Source: Flectobacillus roseus (GTDB lineage Bacteria > Bacteroidota > Bacteroidia > Cytophagales > Spirosomataceae). From it: DNA of 64,000 nucleotides. The notes under the pieces are model-generated. The model had not been told where the DNA came from. It saw only the letters and a program-made list of their open reading frames with translations, and searched no databases. A program made the translations under genes and the position numbers. Numbering within the stretch: the stretch's first letter is position 1; every line of letters begins with the position of its first letter. This document shows, in pieces, positions 16,770-25,772 of the stretch. The stretch lies in the NCBI RefSeq assembly GCF_030056665.1, contig NZ_JASHIG010000036.1; one strand, written 5' to 3'.

Positions 16770-16801
16770 CAAAATTAGTAGGTTTAAGCGTACGATGCAA
16801 A
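16770..16801 (-). promoter_or_regulatory. Promoter of tRNA-Glu
   Basis: Reverse-strand TTTG (16798-16801), 20-bp spacer and TAATTTTG (16770-16777) match the Bacteroidota sigma consensus TTTG-N19-TAnnTTTG. It lies ~50 bp upstream of the tRNA. The rest of the 16722-17114 gap up to the next promoter is featureless. Confidence 0.6.
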
Positions 16802-17054
16802 TATTTATTACAAAAAAGTATAATTTTTTTTATCTTTTTTCACTTATTGCCACTTAAATATTGTACAATTCCCTGATTAACAAAAGTATAAGTTAGTCGG
16901 TGCGAGACATTTTTTTGATTATTTTCTTTCTAAGAAAACCTCAGGTAGACGATTCGTAGACTGAAAATGGGCTTGAAAAATTCCCAAATTCTTCCAAAAT
17001 TACCTAAAATATCCGCTTTTTAGCCATGAAGCGCCTCCTCTCATCTAATTCTGG

Positions 17055-17085
17055 ATTGCTCGAACGCCCTTATTGCTTATATTTG
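17055..17085 (+). promoter_or_regulatory. Promoter of the M14 peptidase gene
   Basis: ATTG at 17055-17058, a 19-bp spacer and TATATTTG at 17078-17085 match the Bacteroidota promoter consensus. Transcription should start near 17092, which excludes the in-frame start at 17073 and supports the ATG at 17115. Confidence 0.6.
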
Positions 17086-17114
17086 AGCTTTCTTATCATG
17101 TAAACTTATACATC

Positions 17115-19628
17115 ATGCAAAAAACTACATTCATCAACCTTCTGATGTTCCTGCTGCTGTGCTTTACTTCGCAAGCTCAATTGCAGTCGCCTGAGGAATA
17201 TTTGAAATTTAAAAAAGGAGACCGCTTTTTGAGACATCATCAAGTTGTAAGCTATTACGAATATGTGGCTGCTCAAAACCCTTCTCAAGTAAAATTAATC
17301 CAATATGGTTCTACAAATGAAGGTCGTCCACTCATTGCGGCTGTTGTAGCTTCTGCCGAAAATTTTGCTGCTTTGGAAGAAATTCGTACCAATAACCTCA
17401 AAGCTATTGGCTTATTAGATGGTAAGCCTAGTACTCGCAAACAGCCAGCTATTGCTTGGATGAGTTACAATGTACATGGTAACGAGTCATGTGGTACCAA
17501 TACAGCTCCATTTGTGATTCATGAATTATTGAACCCAAATTCGGCGCGAAGCAAAGCGATTTTAGCTAATACGGTAGTGATTCTTGACCCTTCTATCAAC
17601 CCTGATGGCTACGACCGTTATGCTAACTGGTATAACCAAAAAGTAGGAGCAAAATACAATGCAAATGCTGCTGCTTGGGAACATCAAGAGCCTTGGCCAG
17701 GAGGTCGTTTTAATCACTATATCTTCGACTTGAACCGTGACTGGGCTTGGCAAGTGCAAAAAGAGTCTCAAGAAAGAATGGCCTTGTATCGCCAATGGAT
17801 GCCACAATTACATGCTGACTTCCACGAGCAAGGCGTAGAATCTCCGTATTATTTTTCTCCTGCTGCTAAGCCTTATCATGAAGATATTACGGCGTGGCAA
17901 CGTGAGTTCCAAAAGATTATTGGAGACTACAACAAAAAGGATTTTGATAAAAATGGTTGGTTATATTTTTCAAAAGAACGTTTTGACTTGCTGTATCCTT
18001 CTTATGGCGATACTTACCCTACCTACAATGGAGCCTTTGGTATGACCTACGAACAAGGTGGGTCGGGTCGTGCTGGCTTGGGTATTGTAAAACGTGATGG
18101 TGACACGCTAACTTTGAAACAAAGAATTGACCATCACTTTAGTACTTCTTTTGCTTGTTTGGATGCGATTTCGGCCAATGCTGATAAGGCTGTGACTGAA
18201 TTTATCAAGTTTCACGACAATACCTCAAAAAACCCTATTGGTCCGTATAAATCGTATGTGATTAAAACCAAAGGTGAAGAAGCTCGTGTAAAGGAATTTT
18301 TAAATTATTTGGATAAAGAAGGTTTCCAATATGGTGTTGCTGGAAAAGACTATATGGCCAACGGCTATAGCTACCATGATGATAAAGCGGGTTTTGTAAA
18401 GGTAGAGGCTGAAGATGTGGTATTCAACCTTTATCAACCTCGTTCTATGTTCTTGAAGATTTTGATGGAACCTAAAACTATGGTAGAAGACTCAATGACT
18501 TATGACATTACTTCATGGTCATTGCCATATGCTTATGGTTTGAAGGCTTATGCTTTGAAGGATCGTTTGAACCCAGCGGGTAAAGTAAACTTTGAAAACA
18601 AAATTACCAAGGCTGAAAATGCGTATGCGTATTTGGCAAGATGGCAGTCATTTTCTGACTTGAAATTCTTGTCTGCAATTATGCAAAAAGGCATCAAAGT
18701 TCGTAGCGCTGCTAAATCTTTTGAGATAGAAGGACAAACGTATCCTGCTGGAACGCTAGTGATTACACGTACAGGAAATGAACGTCTAGGTGCTCAATTG
18801 GAAAAAATCTTGACAGAGGAGGCTACCAAATTAGGCGTTGGTCTTACTGCTGTAACAACTGGTATGGCAACAAAAGGATCTGATTTTGGTTCTGAAAATG
18901 TTGTTTTCTTAAAAATGCCAAAAGTTGCTACTGTAGCTGGTGAAGGTATTAGTACAACAGGTTTTGGTGAAGTTTGGCATTTCTTCGACCAACAAATCCA
19001 ATACCCAATTACTGTATTGCCAGAAAATACCTTAGGAAGTACTAATCTTGCTCAATTTGATGTATTGATTTTGCCTGGAGGTAACTACAACAGAATCTTG
19101 AACGAGTCTGCTTTGGGAAAAATTAAAGAATGGGTTCGCAATGGTGGTAGACTTATCGCTATTGAAAATGCACTGAAAGCTTTGGCAGGAAAAGAAGGAT
19201 TCGAATTGAAAGCAAAAGAGGATGAGAAAAAGAAAGAATCTGACGAAAGTAAATTAAAGATTTATGGTAACGCTGAACGCGAATCTATTTCAGAGGAGAC
19301 TCCTGGTAGTATTTACCGTGTAACAATGGATACCACGCATCCTTTGGCATTTGGTTATGGAAATACCTACTTTAGTTTGGTGTTGGAAGGTGCTGCCTAC
19401 CAATATCTAAATGATGGCTGGAATGTAGGGGTTACTAAATCAAAAGATTTAATTGCTGGTTTTGCTGGTGTGAAAGCACAAGAGAAATTGAAAAATTCTT
19501 TGATTTGGGGTGTTCAAGACATGGGACGTGGTAACGTGGTATACCTTGCCAACAACCCATTATTTAGAGGTTTCTGGCAAAATGGCAAGTTGCTATTTGG
19601 TAATGCTGTTTTTGTCTTAGGGAATTAA
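17115..19628 (+). CDS. Secreted M14-family zinc carboxypeptidase
   Basis: The 837-residue product starts with the signal peptide MQKTTFINLLMFLLLCFTSQAQ. The zinc and catalytic residues of M14 peptidases are visible: His121 and Glu124 in NVHGNES, His233 in QLHADFHEQG, and the general base Glu313 in MTYEQGG. It should remove C-terminal residues from peptides outside the cytoplasm. After the ~350-residue peptidase domain comes a long C-terminal part with a DVLILPGGNY stretch that resembles a class I amidotransferase-like (flavodoxin-like) fold, common in this Bacteroidota subgroup. It stands alone, with its own promoter and a strong terminator. Confidence 0.85.
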   Translation: MQKTTFINLLMFLLLCFTSQAQLQSPEEYLKFKKGDRFLRHHQVVSYYEYVAAQNPSQVKLIQYGSTNEGRPLIAAVVASAENFAALEEIRTNNLKAIGLLDGKPSTRKQPAIAWMSYNVHGNESCGTNTAPFVIHELLNPNSARSKAILANTVVILDPSINPDGYDRYANWYNQKVGAKYNANAAAWEHQEPWPGGRFNHYIFDLNRDWAWQVQKESQERMALYRQWMPQLHADFHEQGVESPYYFSPAAKPYHEDITAWQREFQKIIGDYNKKDFDKNGWLYFSKERFDLLYPSYGDTYPTYNGAFGMTYEQGGSGRAGLGIVKRDGDTLTLKQRIDHHFSTSFACLDAISANADKAVTEFIKFHDNTSKNPIGPYKSYVIKTKGEEARVKEFLNYLDKEGFQYGVAGKDYMANGYSYHDDKAGFVKVEAEDVVFNLYQPRSMFLKILMEPKTMVEDSMTYDITSWSLPYAYGLKAYALKDRLNPAGKVNFENKITKAENAYAYLARWQSFSDLKFLSAIMQKGIKVRSAAKSFEIEGQTYPAGTLVITRTGNERLGAQLEKILTEEATKLGVGLTAVTTGMATKGSDFGSENVVFLKMPKVATVAGEGISTTGFGEVWHFFDQQIQYPITVLPENTLGSTNLAQFDVLILPGGNYNRILNESALGKIKEWVRNGGRLIAIENALKALAGKEGFELKAKEDEKKKESDESKLKIYGNAERESISEETPGSIYRVTMDTTHPLAFGYGNTYFSLVLEGAAYQYLNDGWNVGVTKSKDLIAGFAGVKAQEKLKNSLIWGVQDMGRGNVVYLANNPLFRGFWQNGKLLFGNAVFVLGN

Positions 19629-19650
19629 GAATTAAAAGCATAAAATCACC

Positions 19651-19686
19651 AAGGGGCGCAAGGAGAATCTTTCTCTTGCGCCCCTT
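19651..19686 (+). terminator. Strong terminator hairpin after the peptidase gene
   Basis: A 12-bp GC-rich stem (AAGGGGCGCAAG paired with CTTGCGCCCCTT) lies 22 bp after the peptidase stop and may also stop transcripts from the facing reverse-strand gene. Confidence 0.8.
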
Positions 19687-19736
19687 ATTGTTTGGGATAT
19701 ACAGAATAAAAATTTTAGTTTCCGTACATATCAATC

Positions 19737-20228
19737 CTATCCAACTGAATAACAAATCTCTGTCAAACCTTGTAGGTTGCCAATCTCAAGAACTTCAATT
19801 AAATGATCAATATCCTGTTGAAAAGAATATTTATCTTGTCCACTGAAATAATATTTCCAATCCTCACTTAAATCTATTTTGCTGGACATATCACTATTGC
19901 TTTGCACTAAAGTCTTGACTATCTTCAAGTTGTTTAAGTAGCTAATTGAATTGACCCAACCAAATTGATATCTTGTATCTTCATCTTCTTCAATATGATT
20001 TACTTTTGGCTCTTGAAGAAACTTGCAATCAAAACTCAAAACTTTACTAAGTTCCGAAATGATTGGCTCTCCGCTGTCAGAATGCTGGCTGAGTACCATA
20101 TTACAAAAATCTCTACTTAAACAACCAATTTCATCTGATGCATATTCATTACTCCAAGTGTAAAACTTGTTGCGTAACTTCTCCGAAGCAATCTCTTTAT
20201 TCAACTTAATACTAATGTCCAATCCCAT
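19737..20228 (-). CDS. Hypothetical protein, 163 aa
   Basis: The product starts MGLDISIKLNKEI and has no signal peptide or membrane segment. It looks like a small acidic cytosolic alpha/beta protein with a Trp/Tyr-rich middle (YQFGWVNSISYL). I recognise no family. It is the most downstream member of a reverse-strand run of orphan genes, separated from the next by 189 bp without a clear promoter. Proteins of this size and type often occur as immunity-like genes, but nothing here proves it. Confidence 0.55.
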   Translation of the reverse strand: MGLDISIKLNKEIASEKLRNKFYTWSNEYASDEIGCLSRDFCNMVLSQHSDSGEPIISELSKVLSFDCKFLQEPKVNHIEEDEDTRYQFGWVNSISYLNNLKIVKTLVQSNSDMSSKIDLSEDWKYYFSGQDKYSFQQDIDHLIEVLEIGNLQGLTEICYSVG

Positions 20229-20417
20229 TTTTGATTATTATTTATGCGTTTAATGATAATGTTGCAACTTATAAAAATGTATTTATGATGTCGATATTTA
20301 TACTGTAAACCTATGGTTTAATCTATAAAGGCAAGATTTATAGATTAAATGTAACAAAGTATTCTCTTGTAACAATCCTCTTGGATAGTTGTTGCACGCC
20401 GATTTTGAGTATTTCAC

Positions 20418-21425
20418 CTAATTCTCCAGATTTGCCTCTTCGTTTAAAAACTCTTTATGAAAGTCGTCTACTTGAATTTTGTTTTGATACTTGTCAAACA
20501 AAGGATTTGGGTATTTTGTGATGGCAATTGCAAGATACATTCCTAATGTTTCTCGTCTGAATTTGTTTCTTGCGCCTATAGTTTTGTCAAATAATGCCAA
20601 TGTTTTGTTATTAGGATACTGGGCTAATGCCTGATACAGTATTCTCCACGTGGGGTAGCTATAGCGTTTATGTCTCCATTTTTCCTCAAAAACTTTAATG
20701 AGAAATGGATAAAATTTAGGATCAGGAAACTCTCTAACTGCCCAAATTGCATGGTATAATGTTTTGTCATTCGCAAAATAGCTTTCAATAATCTCCTTAT
20801 CTTGTTGTTTCTTGTATTTAGCCAACGCTATAACTGACACTGGAACTCTTTCGTTTAGCGCTATATCTCGTATCCTATCATAGTACAAGGGGTCGCCATT
20901 GGTTCCCTTGATCCGTCCTTCTTTATAGGCAAGGCGGATTTTGGGATCGTAAAATAATAGGCTATCAATTGCTACAAGATTTGCATGGTTTTTAACGAAA
21001 TAGGTACTGTCTTTGGTTGCCAGAAAGTAATAGAATGTTTGCAGAAAATAATCGCCTGTCATTTGTCGCCAACCCAAGCAACCTTGCCGTATTGAAACTA
21101 AACTTGTGTCGTAAAGGTGTAGTCTTAATACTGGAATTATTTCAATGCTGTCTTTTGCGCAGAGCGCTTGAAAAGCTGCACACTTAACAAGAGTGTTCGT
21201 GCTTTTTGTCAAGTCCAAAAGCTCTTTGGAAGTTGAAATGTTTGTCAGTCGGTTTAGACATTTACATTGACTTGACTTTATATCTGTGTCTCCGATATAT
21301 AGCCCGCACAGCGCGTTATATGAAGCGATACTATCGACAAGAGATTTTACTTGTGACCTCACAGCCTGCCCAAAAGTGAATATCGGACAACAGCAAATAA
21401 CTAATATTTTTAACCTTATCTTCAT
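20418..21425 (-). CDS. Exported hypothetical protein with HEAT-like helical repeats
   Basis: The 335-residue product has a signal peptide (MKIRLKILVICCCPIFTFGQ) cleaved near the FGQ, with no lipobox. The mature part is mostly helical with repeated hydrophobic heptads resembling HEAT-type repeats (for example LVKCAAFQALCAKDSIEIIP and VPVSVIALAKYKKQ). It has several Cys residues in the first 60 positions (CKC). No catalytic motif is visible. HEAT-type proteins usually mediate protein contacts, so a periplasmic scaffold is a guess. It lies 47 bp from the end of the next upstream gene. Confidence 0.5.
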   Translation of the reverse strand: MKIRLKILVICCCPIFTFGQAVRSQVKSLVDSIASYNALCGLYIGDTDIKSSQCKCLNRLTNISTSKELLDLTKSTNTLVKCAAFQALCAKDSIEIIPVLRLHLYDTSLVSIRQGCLGWRQMTGDYFLQTFYYFLATKDSTYFVKNHANLVAIDSLLFYDPKIRLAYKEGRIKGTNGDPLYYDRIRDIALNERVPVSVIALAKYKKQQDKEIIESYFANDKTLYHAIWAVREFPDPKFYPFLIKVFEEKWRHKRYSYPTWRILYQALAQYPNNKTLALFDKTIGARNKFRRETLGMYLAIAITKYPNPLFDKYQNKIQVDDFHKEFLNEEANLEN

Positions 21426-21472
21426 TTTGGGAGTTACAGTTGTAGGACTACCTTCTATTTTTGGGTTTATTT

Positions 21473-22429
21473 TTATTCAAAATACCATTCAATATTCTTT
21501 GTCTTGTTTTCAAATATCCTTTTAAGCTTTCTGTATTCAACACTTCCTTTTTGTGCAATTTGAAAGTCATGATTCTTTTCGTCATTGAAATAAATTGTCA
21601 CATTGTCACTCTCTAAAATGAGTTTGTAAGTGGTTCCATATTCGGAAAGAATCCACTCAAAAGTGGGAGACTTAACAATCGTTATGTTCATCTCCCACTT
21701 TTTTAATTTGGTAATGTTTGCAGTTACTTTTGGATGATGTAACCATTTTTTCACATCACTGGGGTTTATTTCGTCTTTTTCATCAAATAAATAAACTGAT
21801 AAAATTGGTTGATTTCGTTCTGCTCTCTGCGCAATTTTCTTAAAATCTATTTCTGTAACCTCAAACACTGAATCGTCAAAAATATCTTCAAGATTTGAAC
21901 CTGGATTAGGACAAAGTAGGCTAGTTACAGGTGCGTCGATATTATTGGAGTAATAAATACATTCATTACCATATACGGTTCCAGTAGCTTTCCCAAATGT
22001 TACAAATCCATAGTCCAAGATAATAATTGTGGGAGATAATATATCACCTCCTACAAAAATGCTCCCGTGATTGTAAAATCCTAAAAAAACTTCAGCAACA
22101 TTTAAGTTGCCATTAATATTGATATCTTGTCCGGCGACAATAATGTTTTTAGCGCTCACATCTCCTAGAACTACTAAATGAACACCGTAATCAGACTCAA
22201 AATTATAAATGTTATTTACTTCTAAATTTCCATTTACTAATATCCCAATTATATCGTTATCGTAATTCTCATTATCTAAATTCAAATTGTCGAGTACAGT
22301 GTCACCATCATAAAGCAAAAAAGAAAAATCTTTGTTTGCGTCTGTCCAATAATCCCAGAAAACTCTCATGTTTGAATCATCTATTAACTTGTAATTATTT
22401 TTAGCTTCTGAGTAACTAATTTTTTTCAT
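21473..22429 (-). CDS. Hypothetical protein with bactofilin-like beta-helix repeats
   Basis: I place the start at 22429 (MKKISYSEAKNNY); an upstream ATG at 22528 adds 33 residues that look non-native. Of ~318 residues, positions ~40-150 are short hydrophobic strands with turns (ILVNGNLEVNNIYN, LVVLGDVSAKNIIVAG, ININGNLNVAEVFLG, SIFVGGDILS), the pattern of a right-handed beta-helix such as polymer-forming bactofilins. The remaining half is an acidic alpha/beta part. There is no signal peptide, so it should act in the cytoplasm. Beyond the fold I cannot assign a function. Confidence 0.5.
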   Translation of the reverse strand: MKKISYSEAKNNYKLIDDSNMRVFWDYWTDANKDFSFLLYDGDTVLDNLNLDNENYDNDIIGILVNGNLEVNNIYNFESDYGVHLVVLGDVSAKNIIVAGQDININGNLNVAEVFLGFYNHGSIFVGGDILSPTIIILDYGFVTFGKATGTVYGNECIYYSNNIDAPVTSLLCPNPGSNLEDIFDDSVFEVTEIDFKKIAQRAERNQPILSVYLFDEKDEINPSDVKKWLHHPKVTANITKLKKWEMNITIVKSPTFEWILSEYGTTYKLILESDNVTIYFNDEKNHDFQIAQKGSVEYRKLKRIFENKTKNIEWYFE

Positions 22430-22667
22430 TCTTTTAAAGTTTTGAGATATGTCTAGGTTTGTTAGTGTGTGGGCATCTGCTTGATACCAACGAAAAGACT
22501 TCGTGTTTTTGGTAAATGTGAAATACAAATTTTAACGCTCTAGGGGTTAAATTGCTAATCTTGAGTTATTTTTCTATGTTCAACGGGATTATGTATTATC
22601 CTGTTCAATTACTTTTATCCCCTTCCATGTGCAACATACCCATATTAAAGATCGTTTTTTAATTTCT

Positions 22668-23504
22668 TCATATGTAATAGTCAACCAAGTTATATTTCTT
22701 AGGAAAGAAAGTTCTTTCTTTCCTTGAACTTTTTATTTTCCGAATCAAGTTAGGAATTGGATAAGTAGCTTTTAATGTTGTATCGTTGTCAAGTTCTAAA
22801 ATCATAAAAGTCTTTCCAATATACTTTTTATCTATCTTGTCAATTGCTTTTAATATGTCGAAATCATTGTACTTAGTGTCAATATTTTTGTCCCAATAGA
22901 CTAGGATTTTGGTGTCGTCAAGTTTGTATGAAAACATTAACCAACATTCTGACGAATAAGAAATAGTCAATGTATTTTTTTGCATAAAGTGTATTGCCAA
23001 TGAAGCACTACTATCTTTTAATTCTACCCAAGTGTTGTATGTAGTGTCAGCAATTATATCTGATAGGCTCTTGTATTGAAGTTTTTTGGGAATCGGATTT
23101 TGTAATTTTGTGCTTTTTTTATCAATGCTTTCAAGTTTATTTTGAAACTTCGTCCACCAGCCAGAACCAAACTTACGTTCCAAATGGTCAACCATTTGCT
23201 TATTGTAGTATTCGGTTCCATTTATAATGTCCCTTGTTACATCGCAACCGAATAGATGAAAATTAAAGCCGTAGGAGTTTGCTAATTTTTGTTTTTGGTC
23301 AAAATTCAATGGTATCTCTCCAATTTCAACAATTTGAATTTTTCCGCTTCTAATATCTTGTCCAGCAGTCCAACAATTGAATGGCGTAAAAAGTCCAAAT
23401 GCAAAACGAAGTCCTAAATAAAGTCCACAAACAAGTAGCATTATTAAAAGTCCGTATGTGATATTTCTTTTCAATGTAAAGTTTTGAGGTTGATTTGATA
23501 TCAT
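22668..23504 (-). CDS. Hypothetical membrane-anchored protein
   Basis: The ATG at 23504 (MISNQPQNFTLKRN) is chosen because the membrane segment (YGLLIMLLVCGLYLGLRFAF) then follows closely; an alternative ATG at 23561 adds 19 polar residues. One membrane anchor is followed by a ~240-residue soluble part with FNCWTAGQDIRSG and several Lys/Asp-rich strands. I recognise no family. The region just upstream holds a decayed gene, so this gene sits in a degrading accessory block. Confidence 0.5.
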   Translation of the reverse strand: MISNQPQNFTLKRNITYGLLIMLLVCGLYLGLRFAFGLFTPFNCWTAGQDIRSGKIQIVEIGEIPLNFDQKQKLANSYGFNFHLFGCDVTRDIINGTEYYNKQMVDHLERKFGSGWWTKFQNKLESIDKKSTKLQNPIPKKLQYKSLSDIIADTTYNTWVELKDSSASLAIHFMQKNTLTISYSSECWLMFSYKLDDTKILVYWDKNIDTKYNDFDILKAIDKIDKKYIGKTFMILELDNDTTLKATYPIPNLIRKIKSSRKERTFFPKKYNLVDYYI

Positions 23505-23578
23505 ATTGAATTCTCTATTTTGATCGTTAGGAAAATAATTCCCTAATCGTCTAGAAGCCACAAAATATTGTCATCGTG

Positions 23579-23832
23579 TCAAATGCCAAGTTTAGTTTCA
23601 AGAACGATAGTATTCTCAAAATTGACTATCCTTTTTGCTATTTCTACCTTACAAATTTTTATGACTTCCTCAGGGATTCCCTCGTCGAGATAAAATGCAT
23701 CTACTCTCCTACTCTTTTTTTATAAAGTCCAGACAGAATTTCGCCCTCGGTTTTGCCTACTGTTATTAGGTTAATGTCTTTGACTTCACTACCAATCCTT
23801 AAACAACATCCTGATTTAAAGAATTTAATGTA
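23579..23832 (-). pseudogene. Frameshifted remnant of a small gene
   Basis: Reverse-strand translation gives a protein-like stretch (SEVKDINLITVGKTEGE...LSGLYKK) that runs into a stop. The downstream frame then continues as RVDAFYLDEGIPEEVIKICK... to a TGA at 23579. The switch lies at a seven-A run, so one base was gained or lost there. No start codon remains upstream (a stop immediately precedes the visible part), so the 5' end is missing too. The family is unknown. A sequencing error in the A run could explain the frameshift but not the missing start. Confidence 0.5.
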
Positions 23833-23878
23833 TTAAAAGCGTTTTTAGAAAAGAGTTATCTTTCACTAAAAAGTATTT

Positions 23879-24415
23879 TCACTGGTTAAATAGTCGTATT
23901 AGGTTGTTTTCATATTGCCCACACGCGTCAATTCGTGTAATATCCTCCATCCCAAGTAGAATAAATTTTCTGTCCAAGGAGGACATAGTCCCAAATTCGT
24001 GAATTACTACAAAATGGTCATCCATTTCATGAATTTTCCCGATGAAGCAAATACCTTTATCTAGGTCTTGAACATGAACTGTTAAGTGATTAAAGGTCTT
24101 GCTTATACCTTCTAAAATGGTCTGAATAGAATTCAGGTCAATATTTATTTTATCAAGTTGTCGCTTTGAATAGTCGATGAGTTTTGAAATACTATAAATA
24201 TCATTTCCAGACCATCTTATTCTCGAAATATTAGAAAGGAAAAAAATGGTGAAACCATCATAATTGCATTCATCGTCAAACTTTTCGATAAGCAAAAAGT
24301 CGTCATTATAATCAACGACGAACCCGTAATCGGATTCGTCATAGTTGTCAGTATAAAAGTTTGCTAAGATTTGCTCATTTCTCAGTTTGTCCAAATATTT
24401 TTTTCTCAAGTTCAT
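23879..24415 (-). CDS. Hypothetical protein, 178 aa, acidic
   Basis: The product (MNLRKKYLDKLRNEQILANFYTDN...) has no signal peptide or membrane segment. It alternates strands and acidic turns: YGFVVDYNDDFLLIEKFDDE early, then a second part with HVQDLDKGICFIGKIHEMDDHFVVIHEFG. The two halves look like a duplicated small beta-barrel, each with an F-V/I-x-D-x-D-D-x-x-(L/V) core. The family is not recognised. It lies 36 bp downstream of the HAD-CPCC gene, so the two are probably co-transcribed. Confidence 0.55.
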   Translation of the reverse strand: MNLRKKYLDKLRNEQILANFYTDNYDESDYGFVVDYNDDFLLIEKFDDECNYDGFTIFFLSNISRIRWSGNDIYSISKLIDYSKRQLDKINIDLNSIQTILEGISKTFNHLTVHVQDLDKGICFIGKIHEMDDHFVVIHEFGTMSSLDRKFILLGMEDITRIDACGQYENNLIRLFNQ

Positions 24416-24451
24416 TCATATATGATATTTAAAGGTTTGGGTAATTCTGAT

Positions 24452-25180
24452 TTACTTATTTACTTTCCAATTCTTGTCTTTGGGTTCATCGGAAGTGGCA
24501 GGTCTGACATATTTTTTCATATCTAGGTCACAAGCCTCAAAATCAATAAAGTTTGACTGAGCTTGCTTTAAAGAAATTGGATTCGCCCCACCCTCATAAT
24601 CTGGGTCATAACGTTGAATTGGATCATCTTCCCAAAAGCAAACGGGGCAAATCTCAAAAGTTCCAGTTGGCTTTTCTGTTAAGGTTTTGTGACCGCAACA
24701 AATACATGTGGATTTTGAGTTAGATATAAGTATATGTAGTGCCTTTTCCAATGCTTCTTTGTCAAAACCAACTAATGGTCTAGTTGCAACCCAACGTTCT
24801 TTGATATTCTCAGGCAAGGCATTAATTGATTGATCATCATCTATGATTACGTAATTCTGTTCTTCTCCATATTGCTCTACCCATTCTTTAATTTCTGTTC
24901 CTTTGTCTAGAAGTTGACTTACGTCTGTCTTACAATTGAGTTTCGACATTACTTCAAAATTTAGACCTCTTAATCTAAAAATTTCTTTCCAACGAGCAAT
25001 GTCATAATTGATTCTATGGGTTGTTGTCAAAACTATTGAAGCATTTTTCCTTTTGTGTAAGATTGATAAATTTTCAAGCGTTCTTTCATTCAGTTTCATA
25101 AATCCGTCTGAATGCATCTCTACTTGACGCCAAGCAGGAGTAGTTTCTAAAACTCCATCTATATCCAAAAGAATTATCAT
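24452..25180 (-). CDS. HAD-type phosphatase domain fused to a Cys-rich CPCC domain
   Basis: Residues 1 to ~150 match a HAD-fold phosphatase: motif I LLDIDGVLETTP (both Asp present), a motif II-like VLTTTHR, and IIDDDQS as motif IV. This resembles the HAD domain seen in Swiss-army-knife RNA-repair proteins. Residues ~175-230 match the CPCC zinc-binding family: CICCGH...CPVCFWEDDP...GGANPISLKQAQSNF with four metal-site Cys. CPCC domains are usually small stand-alone proteins of unknown role, so the fusion is unusual. It is the first gene of a short operon with the 23879 gene. Confidence 0.7.
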   Translation of the reverse strand: MIILLDIDGVLETTPAWRQVEMHSDGFMKLNERTLENLSILHKRKNASIVLTTTHRINYDIARWKEIFRLRGLNFEVMSKLNCKTDVSQLLDKGTEIKEWVEQYGEEQNYVIIDDDQSINALPENIKERWVATRPLVGFDKEALEKALHILISNSKSTCICCGHKTLTEKPTGTFEICPVCFWEDDPIQRYDPDYEGGANPISLKQAQSNFIDFEACDLDMKKYVRPATSDEPKDKNWKVNK

Positions 25181-25352
25181 ACTGTTTTACATCGGTCTTT
25201 AAAATAGCTCAAAATATAAAAAACATTCATGGTAGTGATTGACATTAACTCCATTGCGTAATAGTCATCATTAGAAAAAGCTAAGCTAAAAACAATTTGT
25301 GAAACCTATATTTTGAAAAGCGTTTTAAAAGTGAGTATTGGAAAAGGCCTTA

Positions 25353-25769
25353 CTATTTAAGCTTGTACCACTTATGATTACACTCATTTTTACATTCCAC
25401 ATTTCGCGTAAATGAATCTACCTCTTTAAAGATCCACAACAATGCAATTGTGGTTTTGTGCTGCTCGCTTTTCGGAAGTTTTTCCAGTTTCCCTAAAGCT
25501 ATTTTGGTTGAAAATATTATCAATATCACAACGGAATTATAAGTAGGTTTTAAAGGAATTGTATTTATTGCTTTTTGATATATTTCTGAATTATAGCCTC
25601 ATTTATCCCTAATTGAATTGGAAATAAAGTTTTTTACCTGTGTGAAAATTAATGTAAAATCAAAAGATTGGTCATTCAATATTGTTTGGCAACCAATCTC
25701 AAAATCTAACCTATTTTGCGCTATTAGATTGATAATAATTATCGTGTTGCGTTCATCGAAAATACCTCT
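25353..25769 (-). pseudogene. Decayed orphan gene with an in-frame TGA
   Basis: The reverse strand holds a 139-codon frame interrupted by one TGA (25599-25601). Before it reads IFDERNTIIIINLIAQ...FISNSIRDK, and after it GYNSEIYQKAINTIPLKP...CNHKWYKLK ending in TAG. Both parts have protein-like composition, and the C-terminal part has three Cys. No start codon exists upstream in this frame (a stop lies at 25770), so the 5' end is lost. I recognise no family. Confidence 0.45.
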
Positions 25770-25772
25770 TCA

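Noticed and set aside
19737..20228. Toxin-immunity assignment for the 163-aa gene
   Set aside because: Only its size and setting suggest immunity; no toxin gene or known immunity motif is present in the window.
25599..25601. Selenocysteine codon (TGA) in a real selenoprotein
   Set aside because: No SECIS-like hairpin directly follows, and the gene also lacks a start, so decay is the simpler reading.
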